Origin: CAIYUC01 sp963682005
GTDB lineage: Bacteria; Bacteroidota; Bacteroidia; Bacteroidales; FEN-979
NCBI GenBank assembly: GCA_963682005.1
Contig: OY820914.1
Coordinates: 3,596,001 to 3,660,000, forward strand
Direction: 5' to 3'
DNA length: 64,000 nt
Made by a program: the position numbers and the translations under genes. The notes beneath the pieces were generated by a model that saw only the letters and a program-made list of their open reading frames with translations, searched no databases and was not told the origin of the DNA. Positions 53,698-62,010 of this stretch are shown here, piece by piece. The number at the start of each line of letters is the position of its first letter. Position 1 is the stretch's first letter.

Positions 53698-53944
53698 AGG
53701 CAATAGGCAATAGGCAATAGGCATTAGGCAATAGGCATCAGGCAATAGGCAATAGGCAATAGGCAATAGGCATTAGGCAATAGGCATTAGGCAATAGGCA
53801 TTAGGCCAAAAGCCAAAAGCCAAAAGCCAAAAGCCAAAGGCCAAAAGCCAAAAGCCAAAGGCCAAAAGCCAAAAGCCAAAAGCCAAAGGCCAAAAGCCAA
53901 AAGCCAAAAGCCAAAAGCCAAAAGCCAAAAGCCAAAAGCCAAAA
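53698..53944. repeat. Two adjoining tandem heptamer tracts, AGGCAAT then AAGCCAA
   Basis: 53698-53805 consists of about 15 AGGCAAT/AGGCATT heptamers. From ~53804 it switches to about 20 AAGCCAA/AGGCCAA heptamers up to the end of the methyltransferase gene. The 7-nt frame appears to continue across the switch. It is the longest heptamer tract in the window and lies downstream of one minus-strand gene and upstream of another. Confidence 0.85.
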
Positions 53945-53954
53945 ACTTCTAATT

Positions 53955-54572
53955 TTAAAGAGGTTTGCGGGCTGTAAGTAAAAAGACCGGGTATTCTTTT
54001 ATTGAATTGTCAGTCATCGTTTTTTTAATGACAAAACACTGACTGTACATTTGATTCTCAAACCCTTGTGTGGAAACAGTCCCGGAAAGTTCATCAGGAT
54101 CGAAACCACGATGCCCTGTGAATGAATCATCGTGAAAAGTCCCGTCTTCAGCATAAAGATCGGCAATAGCCACGTAGCCTCCTGGCTTGAGCATCCCTTT
54201 GAATTTTTTTATCATGGCATCAATGTCGCCAACATGATGCATGGCCATTTGCGAGAAAATGAGGTCATACTGTCCCGGAAAGACATCATTTTCCAGATCG
54301 CAGAATTGAACTTCCAGATTTTCAATCTTCATTGAAGCAATTTTATTCTCAGTCATCCGGACCATCTCCCTGGAGTTATCAAGCAATACAATGGATCCAG
54401 CATTCTCGTGAAGCAGGATGCTGAGGATCCCGGTTCCTGCACCGAATTCCAGGGCAGTCATGCTGCTGGTCAGAGGGATCATTTCCCTCATCAGCTTTGC
54501 AATAGCCTTCGAACGTTCCAGGTGGACCGGATTCTCATCCCAGGTAGAAGCTTTACTATCAAATTCGTTCAT
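53955..54572 (-). CDS. Class I SAM-dependent methyltransferase
   Basis: 205 residues starting at MNEFDSKASTWDENPVHLERSKAIA. Motif I is ALEFGAGTGILSILL, motif II region SIVLLDNSREMVRMTENK, followed by FSQMAMHHVGDIDAMIKKFKGMLKPGGYVAIADLYAEDG, the usual pattern of small-molecule methyltransferases. Substrate unknown. The ATG at 54572 avoids overlap with the DUF6132 gene upstream; a start at 54596 would overlap it by 13 nt. The two genes are probably cotranscribed. Confidence 0.85.
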   Translation of the reverse strand: MNEFDSKASTWDENPVHLERSKAIAKLMREMIPLTSSMTALEFGAGTGILSILLHENAGSIVLLDNSREMVRMTENKIASMKIENLEVQFCDLENDVFPGQYDLIFSQMAMHHVGDIDAMIKKFKGMLKPGGYVAIADLYAEDGTFHDDSFTGHRGFDPDELSGTVSTQGFENQMYSQCFVIKKTMTDNSIKEYPVFLLTARKPL

Positions 54573-54583
54573 CTCTTTTTTAT

Positions 54584-54820
54584 TTAACAGGCACATGGCC
54601 TGTTGGTGAGGAAATAACCGAAAAATCCTCCGAAGGCCACACTCATATATGGATTACTCATTATGGCACAAGTACCGGATGTACAACCGACATAATGGTA
54701 GTAAAGGAATCCTGCTACTCCGCCGATGACTATGCCGATCAGGGTTTTCAGAAAATCACGTGATCTGAAATATTCCTTCCAGGATCGTTTTTCTTGTTTT
54801 GTATTGCAACTTTCAGACAT
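54584..54820 (-). CDS. DUF6132 family membrane protein
   Basis: 78 residues with two TM segments (TLIGIVIGGVAGFLYYHYV and YMSVAFGGFFGYFL) separated by the conserved GCTSGTCAIMSNPY motif that marks this family. The role is unknown; related genes often sit near rhodanese or redox genes. The tail NRPCAC is Cys-rich. Confidence 0.8.
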   Translation of the reverse strand: MSESCNTKQEKRSWKEYFRSRDFLKTLIGIVIGGVAGFLYYHYVGCTSGTCAIMSNPYMSVAFGGFFGYFLTNRPCAC

Positions 54821-55339
54821 AATTTATTTCTTGGTTTCGGATGCAAAGATAAAAACTTTTTTCAAATAAATCGCTTTAATCACACCTTATGGAATCCGGA
54901 TTTTTGTAGCCATTGTGTTACAAGGATTCTACAGAGATACATTAAAAACGTTTTTATATATTCAAACCATATTTATTGGAATTCGGTAAATATCGAAAGC
55001 TAAATTTTTCAATAATATGGAATACCAAAACATATTAAAATAATTATTTCCCTTCATAAGATCGCTTTATTTCACGTTTCGTACCTGATATTTCTTCAAC
55101 GAACTTCCAGGTGATTTTAGGTCCATAGGTGCCGCAGAGCGGTATTTCGCAGGCTCGACTTGCCCTGGGGTTCATACCTTTGATTCCTTCCGGAAAAAAT
55201 ATTTCTTTGCATTTCAAATATCATTCAGATTTATACAATATATTTGCTAGTGCAACGAATACAATCTGTTAGAATAGCTTGTGTAATTATCAATGCCTGA
55301 TTCCCCAATATATTACAGGATCCATTAAAAACCAAGATC
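54821..55339. other. AT-rich intergenic region before the CotH gene
   Basis: 519 nt between divergent genes. Besides a possible 43-codon frame (listed separately), I see only AT-rich sequence. CAATATATTTGC near 55240-55250 contains TATATTTG and may be a promoter box for the CotH operon, about 90 nt before its ATG. Confidence 0.35.
55044..55175 (-). CDS. Possible 43-residue protein or gene remnant
   Basis: An ATG-started frame on the minus strand reads MNPRASRACEIPLCGTYGP, then KITWKFVEEISGTKREIKRSYEGK. Codon choice and the C-x5-C pattern look more coding-like than chance, and the frame stays open 15 codons further upstream without a good start. It could be a small protein or the end of a lost gene. 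No family recognised. Confidence 0.25.
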   Translation of the reverse strand: MNPRASRACEIPLCGTYGPKITWKFVEEISGTKREIKRSYEGK

Positions 55340-58324
55340 ATGAAAAAGCTTTACCTGGGTTTCATCGCCTGCGTTATTCTTGTTCTGAATCTCCACGGAC
55401 AAGTGGTAATCAACGAATATTCCTGCTCGAATCTTTCAACATTTCCTGATAATTATGGAAATTATGAGGATTTCATCGAGCTTTACAATACCGGGGGTTC
55501 AACCCTTTCGATCGGAGGTTACCACCTGAGTGACGATCCCTCGGTTCCTTTAAAATGGGTCATGCCCGCCGGCCTCACGATTGCTGGAAATGGGTTTTTA
55601 AGGTTCTGGTGCTCAGGACGGGATGAAACGTTCGGGAATCATATTCATACCAATTTCAAGCTGACCCAGACAAAAGTCCCTGCCGAAACAATTGTTTTTT
55701 CAGATCCTGCCGGGGTCATTATCGAAGAGCAAACACTCGCCATTACTCAGAAAGGACATTCGCGTGGCCGTGCACAGGATGGTGGCATTGACTGGGGTGT
55801 GTTTGTGAATCCAACTCCCGGAGCTTCCAACAACACTGCCACTGCCTACACGGGCTATACAAACATGCCTGAAATGGACATGGCAGCCGGCTTTTATCCC
55901 GGAACGGTCACGGTTGCCATCTCAACAGATCAGCCGAATGTGACGATCCGGTATACCACGAACGGGAATGAACCTGTTATTACATCGAATGAGTATACAA
56001 CGCCGGTCAATATCACAGCCACTACGATCCTTAAAGCCCGTACATTCTCTACTGATCCGATGATCCTGCCGGGACTGATAAAATTCAATACCTATTTCAT
56101 CAACGTGAATCACACATTGCCTGTTTTATCCATTGCGGCAAACCAGTTAACACAGCTTCTGAACGGCAACGGAGGACTGATTCCCTTCGGTTCCATAGAG
56201 TATTTCAACACCGCCCAGGAGCGGACAACCATTGCTTATGGTGAATTCGGAAAGCATGGGCAGGATTCATGGGTTCATCCCCAGCGTAGCCTCGATTATA
56301 AAACCAGGGATGAATGCGGTTACAATTTTGCACTGCAGGAGCAGTTTTTTGTATTGTCGGACAGGGATGAATTCCAGCGCATTATTATCAGGGCATGTGG
56401 TGATGATAACTATCCGGGTATTGATTCCAGTGCCCATCTCAGGGATGACTTTGTCCAGACCTTATCAACCAAGACAGGCCTCAATCTTGATGTGAGAAAA
56501 TCAACCCGGTGTGTGGTGTATAACAACGGACAGTACTGGGGAGTATATTCCATAAGGGAAAAGGTTGATGACCATGATTACACATCTTACTATTACAACC
56601 AGGACAAGTTTAACCTTTATTACATGTTGCTCTGGGGTTCTACCTGGGCTGAATACGGAGGCCAGGCTGCGATCAATAGTTGGGAAACTCTCTATAATTA
56701 TATCTTAACCCATGATATGAGTAATCAAACCTATTATGATACGGTTGTTTCCCAGTATGATCCGACCAGCCTGACAGACTACATGCTGATAAACTCATTC
56801 GTGGTTTGCTCCGACTGGCTCAACTGGAATGTAGGGTGGTGGAAAGGATTGAACCCCGACGGCGACCACCAGCGGTGGGGATATATTCTCTGGGATGAAG
56901 ATGCCACCTTCGGCCATTATATCAATTATACCGGGATCCCCTCCCAGACACCTGACCTGCCACCGTGCTTTCAGGAGTCTTTGATCTATCCTTCCCAGGA
57001 TCCCGAAGGTCATGTGACCGTGCTGAACCGGCTTCTGGCGAACCCCGGGTTCAAACAGTACTACATCAACCGCTACGCAGATCTCCTGAATACCGGGTTC
57101 AAACCTGAATTTGGGCTGACGCTGCTTGACAGCCTGGCTGATCTCATTCAACCGGAGATGGCGGCACACTATATCCGTTGGGGAGGAAATGAGTCCCAGT
57201 GGCAGAACAATGTTCAGAAGATCCGTGACTTTTACAATCTCCGTTACCAATATGTCGTCACGGGGATGAATAATTGTTATAATCTGACAGGCCCATATCC
57301 GTTAACGGTTGATGTTACACCGGCCGGAGCCGGATATGTTCAGTTGAATTCACTGACCCTGGAGAATTTTCCTTTCACCGGGAACTACTACGGGAATATC
57401 AATCTTTCCCTCAGCGCTCTCGAATCAAACCCGGGTTATGAATTTGACCATTGGGAAACCATCAATCATCCGGTTCTCCCGTCAGATACTGCCATTGATA
57501 TCACATTGGAGCTTGCGACCAATGAGACCATAACCGCCGTATTTATGCAGAAAGTGGTTGTGGATTCACTTGTCATCAATGAGATCAATTACCATTCAGC
57601 GGCAGATTTCGAACCCGGCGACTGGGTCGAGTTTTATAACCCGCATTCACATCCGCTTGATATAACGAACTGGAAATTCAAGGATGAGAACGACCTACAT
57701 GAATTTATCTTTCCGCAGGGTACAGTGCTCCCGGCCAAAGGATATATCGTCCTGGCAGAAAATCTTCATGCGTTTGATTCACTTTTTCCGAACGTTACCA
57801 ATGTCGTTGGTTCAATGGGCTTCGGCCTGAGCGGGAACGGGGAACTGATCCGGGTTTTTCATTCTAACGGATCATTGGTGGATACGGTGCATTACGATGA
57901 TACTGCCCCCTGGCCGACCGAACCCGATGGCGGTGGCCCCACACTGGAACTCATCAGCCCGGTGCTGGACAATGCACTGGCATCAAGCTGGCAGGCATCC
58001 TATACGGGACACGGGACACCGGGAGAGGAAAACAGCACCAATGTTTTTATTCCCAGGTATCAGTCCGAAGGGAATATCTCACTCATCGTTTATCCTAATC
58101 CGTTTTCCCTGTCAACCAGGATACAGATCCAATCGCCAACTCCCATTAATAACGGGGTGTTGATCTTATATGACCTTCCCGGCAAAGAGGTGAAACGCAT
58201 CGACCATATAAATTCAAACCAGGTCATTGTCCAACGGGATGACCTCTCGCCCGGGATCTATATCTTCCATCTTTTCGATGGTGACGGCAAAGGGTTTGGG
58301 AGTGGAAAACTGGTCGTTGAATGA
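55340..58324 (+). CDS. CotH-family protein with lamin-tail domains and T9SS type A sorting domain
   Basis: 994 residues with a signal peptide (MKKLYLGFIACVILVLNLHGQ). Domains: lamin-tail domain at ~22-150 (VVINEYSCSN ... DFIELYNTGG), a chitobiase-type FN3-like segment at ~180-240 (VTIRYTTNGNEPVITSNEY), a CotH-like kinase domain at ~265-620 (QDSWVHPQRSLDYKTRDE, RDDFVQTLSTKTGLNLD, NGQYWGVYSIREKVDDHDY, WDEDATFGHY), a second lamin-tail domain at ~745-870 (LVINEINYHSA ... DWVEFYNP), and a type A sorting domain (IVYPNPFSLSTRIQI ... LSPGIYIFHLF). CotH proteins are atypical kinases that phosphorylate spore-coat or surface proteins. This one would act outside the cell. Its stop overlaps the start of the lipoprotein gene (ATGA). 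Confidence 0.9.
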   Translation: MKKLYLGFIACVILVLNLHGQVVINEYSCSNLSTFPDNYGNYEDFIELYNTGGSTLSIGGYHLSDDPSVPLKWVMPAGLTIAGNGFLRFWCSGRDETFGNHIHTNFKLTQTKVPAETIVFSDPAGVIIEEQTLAITQKGHSRGRAQDGGIDWGVFVNPTPGASNNTATAYTGYTNMPEMDMAAGFYPGTVTVAISTDQPNVTIRYTTNGNEPVITSNEYTTPVNITATTILKARTFSTDPMILPGLIKFNTYFINVNHTLPVLSIAANQLTQLLNGNGGLIPFGSIEYFNTAQERTTIAYGEFGKHGQDSWVHPQRSLDYKTRDECGYNFALQEQFFVLSDRDEFQRIIIRACGDDNYPGIDSSAHLRDDFVQTLSTKTGLNLDVRKSTRCVVYNNGQYWGVYSIREKVDDHDYTSYYYNQDKFNLYYMLLWGSTWAEYGGQAAINSWETLYNYILTHDMSNQTYYDTVVSQYDPTSLTDYMLINSFVVCSDWLNWNVGWWKGLNPDGDHQRWGYILWDEDATFGHYINYTGIPSQTPDLPPCFQESLIYPSQDPEGHVTVLNRLLANPGFKQYYINRYADLLNTGFKPEFGLTLLDSLADLIQPEMAAHYIRWGGNESQWQNNVQKIRDFYNLRYQYVVTGMNNCYNLTGPYPLTVDVTPAGAGYVQLNSLTLENFPFTGNYYGNINLSLSALESNPGYEFDHWETINHPVLPSDTAIDITLELATNETITAVFMQKVVVDSLVINEINYHSAADFEPGDWVEFYNPHSHPLDITNWKFKDENDLHEFIFPQGTVLPAKGYIVLAENLHAFDSLFPNVTNVVGSMGFGLSGNGELIRVFHSNGSLVDTVHYDDTAPWPTEPDGGGPTLELISPVLDNALASSWQASYTGHGTPGEENSTNVFIPRYQSEGNISLIVYPNPFSLSTRIQIQSPTPINNGVLILYDLPGKEVKRIDHINSNQVIVQRDDLSPGIYIFHLFDGDGKGFGSGKLVVE

Positions 58325-58755
58325 TCATGAAAAAATTACTTCGATCTATGAAAAGACGATTAAAACTAGCTGCTCTTGTTGTCCTCCTTCTGGCCATGGT
58401 GCCGGCATGTGAGAAGGATCCGGGAGAAGGAGGGAATTCCACGATCATCGGCAAAGTCTATGTGAGGGAATACAATAAAACCTTCACCGCACTCTCAGCG
58501 GAGTATTTTGCCCCGGATGAAGATATCTACATTATTTACGGAGACGGCACATCTGATGATGACCGGCTGAGAACGGGCCCGGATGGCGATTTTACTTTCC
58601 GTTACCTCCGTGTGGGGAAATATAAACTTTATGCCTATTCTGCTGATTCTGCCGGTATATCTGCGTCAGGGAAGATACCTGTATACAGGGAAGTGGAGAT
58701 CACGAAAAAGAATCAAACAGTTGATGCCGGTACAATCATCATCCTGAAAAATTAA
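58321..58755 (+). CDS. Small lipoprotein with carboxypeptidase-regulatory-like fold
   Basis: 144 residues. The N-terminus ends in the lipobox-like LLLAMVPACEKD, so the Cys near residue 30 should be lipidated. The rest is beta-rich (STIIGKVYVREYN ... GPDGDFTFRYLRVGKYKLYAYS), as in carboxypeptidase-regulatory-like domains. The start is translationally coupled to the CotH gene; an internal ATG two codons on is equally possible. Function unknown. Confidence 0.75.
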   Translation: MIMKKLLRSMKRRLKLAALVVLLLAMVPACEKDPGEGGNSTIIGKVYVREYNKTFTALSAEYFAPDEDIYIIYGDGTSDDDRLRTGPDGDFTFRYLRVGKYKLYAYSADSAGISASGKIPVYREVEITKKNQTVDAGTIIILKN

Positions 58756-58775
58756 CCCTTTAAATCAGTTTCCCG

Positions 58776-59399
58776 ATGCTTCTCGATCAAATCACTGGAC
58801 CCTCATCCATTTCCGGAAATTTTGAATTATTAAGCAGGATGTCGGAAAAATTCTACCTCCGGCTCCTTTTTGATTTTGTCTCTGTCTTTATCCTCATCCG
58901 TTTCATCTATTTTCCAGCCCATAAAAAAGGCGAATTCTTTTTTACTTTTTTTATGTTCAACCTGATCATCTTCCTGATCACATTTCTGCTCAACAAAGTT
59001 GAAATGTCGATGGGCGCGGCATTCGGACTTTTTGCAGTTTTCTCCATGCTGAGGTACAGGACTGAAGGTATCTCCATGACTGACATGACCTATCTTTTTA
59101 CAGTCATCGCCATGGGACTTATCAATGCTGTCGGGATAGGCACATGGTACGACCTGATGCTGCTCAATGCACTGATCCTCGGTTTCACCGTGGTGTTCGA
59201 CAGCAATATCATCTGGAAGAAAGAAGCATCAAAGAAAATCACCTATAATTGCCTGGATATGATCAAACCGGAAAAGCGGGAAGAACTGATCAAACAGTTG
59301 GAAGAGCAAACAGGCCTGAAAATACAACGTATAAAAATCGAGCGTGTCAACCTGATGACAAATTCTGCGATAATCCGGATCTACTACATTGAGATATAG
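58776..59399 (+). CDS. DUF4956 membrane protein
   Basis: 207 residues with four TM segments in the first two thirds. It has the DUF4956 core MSMGAAFGLFAVFSMLRYRTEGISMTDMTYLF, followed by a cytoplasmic beta-alpha tail (EEQTGLKIQRIKIERVNL). Such proteins are often encoded beside CotH and polyphosphate-polymerase (VTC) domain proteins; no VTC gene is present here. It probably sits in the inner membrane as part of a surface-modification system with the CotH protein. Confidence 0.8.
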   Translation: MLLDQITGPSSISGNFELLSRMSEKFYLRLLFDFVSVFILIRFIYFPAHKKGEFFFTFFMFNLIIFLITFLLNKVEMSMGAAFGLFAVFSMLRYRTEGISMTDMTYLFTVIAMGLINAVGIGTWYDLMLLNALILGFTVVFDSNIIWKKEASKKITYNCLDMIKPEKREELIKQLEEQTGLKIQRIKIERVNLMTNSAIIRIYYIEI

Positions 59400-60069
59400 A
59401 ATTTCATACCGGCTCTTCCTGTTGATTGCCTTCTCCCTGGTAACACTTCTTCCATTATCCGGACAGGTCAATGATGCAGGGTTGTGGCTTAACGTCACCG
59501 TTAAGAAAAAGATTACAAAACGGCTGGATGCATTGCTTACGGAAGAACTCAGGTTCAATGAAAACATGTGTGAACTGGGCATATTTTACACCGATGTCGG
59601 TGCCGAATTTGAGTTTCTGAAAGGATTCAAAGCAGGGGCCTTTTACCGTTTCATCTGCAAGCGCCGTCTTGATGACTCATACAGCAAGATACACCGTTAT
59701 TATTTTGATCTTTCCTATGGATTCAACATCCGGAGAGTCGAACTGGGTTACCGGATCCGCTACCAGCAGCTTTATAAGGATTATAATACCAGTCCTGAAG
59801 GACATGTCCCCCTCCGTTTTATCCGTCAGAAAATACATTTCGGGATAAATACCAAAACCCGGTTCGATCCTTACCTTGACGGGGAGGTCTGGTATTTCCT
59901 TAACGACCCATGGAGTGAGTTTGACCAGGTTCGGATATCAACAGGTATTGTTACCAGGATCAGCAAACATCATTTCATCGATACCGGGTTCATCTACCAG
60001 GAAGAATTCAATGTGAAGGATCCCGAAACAGATTATATCCTGTTCCTGGGATATAAAATTGTGTTCTGA
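59389..60069 (+). CDS. DUF2490 outer-membrane protein
   Basis: 226 residues beginning at a TTG codon that overlaps the end of the DUF4956 gene by 11 nt. The start is supported because it yields a signal peptide (RLFLLIAFSLVTLLPLSGQ) directly before the DUF2490 region (DAGLWLNVTVKKKITKRLDALLTEELRFNEN). The chain alternates beta strands and ends YILFLGYKIVF, as in outer-membrane barrels. It is the fourth gene of the CotH operon and may be its outer-membrane component. Confidence 0.8.
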   Translation: MRYRISYRLFLLIAFSLVTLLPLSGQVNDAGLWLNVTVKKKITKRLDALLTEELRFNENMCELGIFYTDVGAEFEFLKGFKAGAFYRFICKRRLDDSYSKIHRYYFDLSYGFNIRRVELGYRIRYQQLYKDYNTSPEGHVPLRFIRQKIHFGINTKTRFDPYLDGEVWYFLNDPWSEFDQVRISTGIVTRISKHHFIDTGFIYQEEFNVKDPETDYILFLGYKIVF

Positions 60070-60227
60070 TGCTCCCCACATCCCGCATCCGGGGTTCGTG
60101 GCCCCGCCAATCCCCGTATGGTTTTTTGAGGTGGTGCATGAAGAATTGAAATGCGCAGATAATGAACGCATTAAAAAATACCTGAAAAAATATTTATAAA
60201 ATCATGCAGCCGGAAAGTATTCTTTTA

Positions 60228-60235
60228 TACTTTTG
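60228..60235 (+). promoter_or_regulatory. Promoter -7 box TACTTTTG of the tetR-RND operon
   Basis: An exact TAnnTTTG match, directly followed by a palindromic operator at 60237-60254. A bound repressor would cover the transcription start. Confidence 0.6.
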
Positions 60236-60236
60236 C

Positions 60237-60254
60237 ATACCGAACGTTCAGTAT
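60237..60254. promoter_or_regulatory. TetR-type operator 1
   Basis: ATACCGAACGTTCAGTAT is an 18-bp palindrome with one mismatched pair, located between promoter box and regulator start. Two further copies of the pattern flank the RND adaptor gene start. Confidence 0.75.
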
Positions 60255-60262
60255 TTTATTTT

Positions 60263-60850
60263 ATGAATGATACACGAGAATATATTATAGACCAGGCCTA
60301 CGGACTATTCCTGCAGCGAAGCTACGAAGCCGTATCCATAAGCGAGATCAGCAAGGCCATTGGGTTTACCAAGGGTGCTTTGTATCACCATTTCACCAAC
60401 AAGGAGGACCTGTTCAAAGCTGTGATTGATAAATATTTAATATTAAATGAGATATCGCTGACAGACCCTGAGATATCCTTAAACCAGCTGATAAGCCATA
60501 CTGTTGAAAAAGCAGGGACTGTTGTTCACAAGATCCAGGGTAAACAGCCAACATTTGTTCCGATCAGCTATATGGCTTTGATCATCGACGCATTTCGTCA
60601 TTACCCAGGATTTGCTACGGAAAAGGAACAAATGCTGACCAAGGAAATTTCGAAAATTAAACATGTACTTGATGCTGCGGTTGCAAGTGGAGAAATCCGC
60701 AAGGACATCAATACGGAAATAATGGCAACGAATTATTTTTCAATTACTATCGGCATGGCCCAAAACCTTCTGCATAATAATTCGCCGAAAATGGCTTTGA
60801 AAGCCTTAGAAGAACAACTCCAGGAATTTTATAAGATACTGAAAATTTAA
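60263..60850 (+). CDS. TetR/AcrR family transcriptional repressor
   Basis: 195 residues starting at MNDTREYIIDQAYGLF. The TetR HTH is SYEAVSISEISKAIGFTKGALYHHFTNKEDLFKAVI (~20-55), and the helical ligand domain runs to the end. It probably represses its own gene and the RND pump genes behind it through the palindromes at 60237, 60888 and 60926, and would release them on binding a pump substrate. An in-frame TTG at 60233 lies in the promoter and is not the start. Confidence 0.9.
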   Translation: MNDTREYIIDQAYGLFLQRSYEAVSISEISKAIGFTKGALYHHFTNKEDLFKAVIDKYLILNEISLTDPEISLNQLISHTVEKAGTVVHKIQGKQPTFVPISYMALIIDAFRHYPGFATEKEQMLTKEISKIKHVLDAAVASGEIRKDINTEIMATNYFSITIGMAQNLLHNNSPKMALKALEEQLQEFYKILKI

Positions 60851-60887
60851 ACGAGAATTTTATCCGCCCGTTTTTTTGTTATTAAAA

Positions 60888-60909
60888 ACATACCGTCCGT
60901 TCAGTATGT
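60888..60909. promoter_or_regulatory. TetR-type operator 2
   Basis: ACATACCGTCCGTTCAGTAT, completed by GT, is a 22-bp palindrome whose core matches operator 1. It lies upstream of the adaptor gene. Confidence 0.75.
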
Positions 60910-60925
60910 TTTTTCACACGTTGAC

Positions 60926-60943
60926 ATTCTGAACGTTTAGTAT
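60926..60943. promoter_or_regulatory. TetR-type operator 3
   Basis: ATTCTGAACGTTTAGTAT matches the reversed operator 1 pattern with minor changes. It lies just before TATATGAG and 35 nt before the adaptor ATG, overlapping a likely internal promoter. Confidence 0.6.
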
Positions 60944-60977
60944 ATGAGTAAGCAACAAATCTAAAAATGAAAAGTAT

Positions 60978-62009
60978 ATGAAAAAATTAATTTGCCTGGC
61001 ATTGGTGGTCGCAATGATGACAGGATGCAGCACAAATACTCCGCAGGAAAAATTATCATCCGAAAAGAGTGTAGCGGTTACAGTATCAGTAGTCAGATCT
61101 GAACGTATTGCTGTCAATCTGAGTTATAGTGGAACGATTGAAGCATTGCAAACGATTCCACTAAATTTTCAGTCGGCTGGGACTGTTGAAAAAGTATTGG
61201 TCGATGCCGGTGATGTGGTTCAGAAAGGCCAAGTGCTTGCCACAATTGATCCAACCAATGCAAAAAGCATGTATGAGATCACGCTTTCACAATACCAGCA
61301 GGCAAGGGATGCCTATGACAGGCTGAAGACAGTTCACAACCAGGGAAGTTTGCCCGAGATCAAATGGGTAGAGATGGAGTCCAAACTTGAACAGGCTCAA
61401 TCTTCGCTGAACATGGCTAAGAATAACCTTGATAAATGCAATATGTATGCACCGGTAAACGGGATGGTAGGACAGCGGAACATTGAACCCGGGATGTCTT
61501 CCATATCCATTGCTTCGCCTCCTCTTGAATTGGTAGATATAAGGCAGGTGTATGTGAAGATCTCGGTTCCCGAAAACGAGGTGGCTAAGATTATCAAAGG
61601 AATGAAAGCTGGTTTTACTGTTTCAGCCCTGGATGGCAAGGACTTCAAAGGGGAAGTGGCCAATATCAGTCCCGTGGCTGACAGGATCTCACGCACATAT
61701 GAAGCGAAGATCCTTGTGCAGAACCCGGAGCTTGCCCTGAAACCAGGCATGGTTTGCGATGTGAAAATGGAAACGATCATGGAAAAAGAAGTGATATTGG
61801 TTCCGAACCAAAGTGTATCGAAAGACAATGACAACAGGGCGTTTGTGTTTGTGGTCGATCCTTCAGGAAAACGTGTACGAAAACAAGTCATCAGTGTCGG
61901 GAAGTATCATGATTCGGGGTTGGAAGTGGTGTCCGGCCTGGCCGTAGGACAGATGATCGTGAATGAAGGAAAAGAAAAAGTGGCTGACAACAGTTTAATT
62001 GCCTTTTAA
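60978..62009 (+). CDS. RND efflux periplasmic adaptor (membrane fusion) lipoprotein
   Basis: 343 residues with lipoprotein signal ALVVAMMTGCST. Barrel-sandwich/lipoyl halves (AGDVVQKGQVLATIDP and KCNMYAPVNGMVGQRNIEPG) flank an alpha-hairpin (~95-145). A beta-barrel domain (VYVKISVPENEVAKI) and a membrane-proximal domain follow. It links the inner-membrane RND pump to an outer-membrane channel, which lies outside the window. It is separated from the pump gene by 1 nt. Confidence 0.92.
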   Translation: MKKLICLALVVAMMTGCSTNTPQEKLSSEKSVAVTVSVVRSERIAVNLSYSGTIEALQTIPLNFQSAGTVEKVLVDAGDVVQKGQVLATIDPTNAKSMYEITLSQYQQARDAYDRLKTVHNQGSLPEIKWVEMESKLEQAQSSLNMAKNNLDKCNMYAPVNGMVGQRNIEPGMSSISIASPPLELVDIRQVYVKISVPENEVAKIIKGMKAGFTVSALDGKDFKGEVANISPVADRISRTYEAKILVQNPELALKPGMVCDVKMETIMEKEVILVPNQSVSKDNDNRAFVFVVDPSGKRVRKQVISVGKYHDSGLEVVSGLAVGQMIVNEGKEKVADNSLIAF

Positions 62010-62010
62010 C

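Noticed and set aside
53572..53766. 64-codon frame with repeated MPIAYCLLP
   Set aside because: It is the heptamer tract read as protein, with no start signal or non-repeat sequence.
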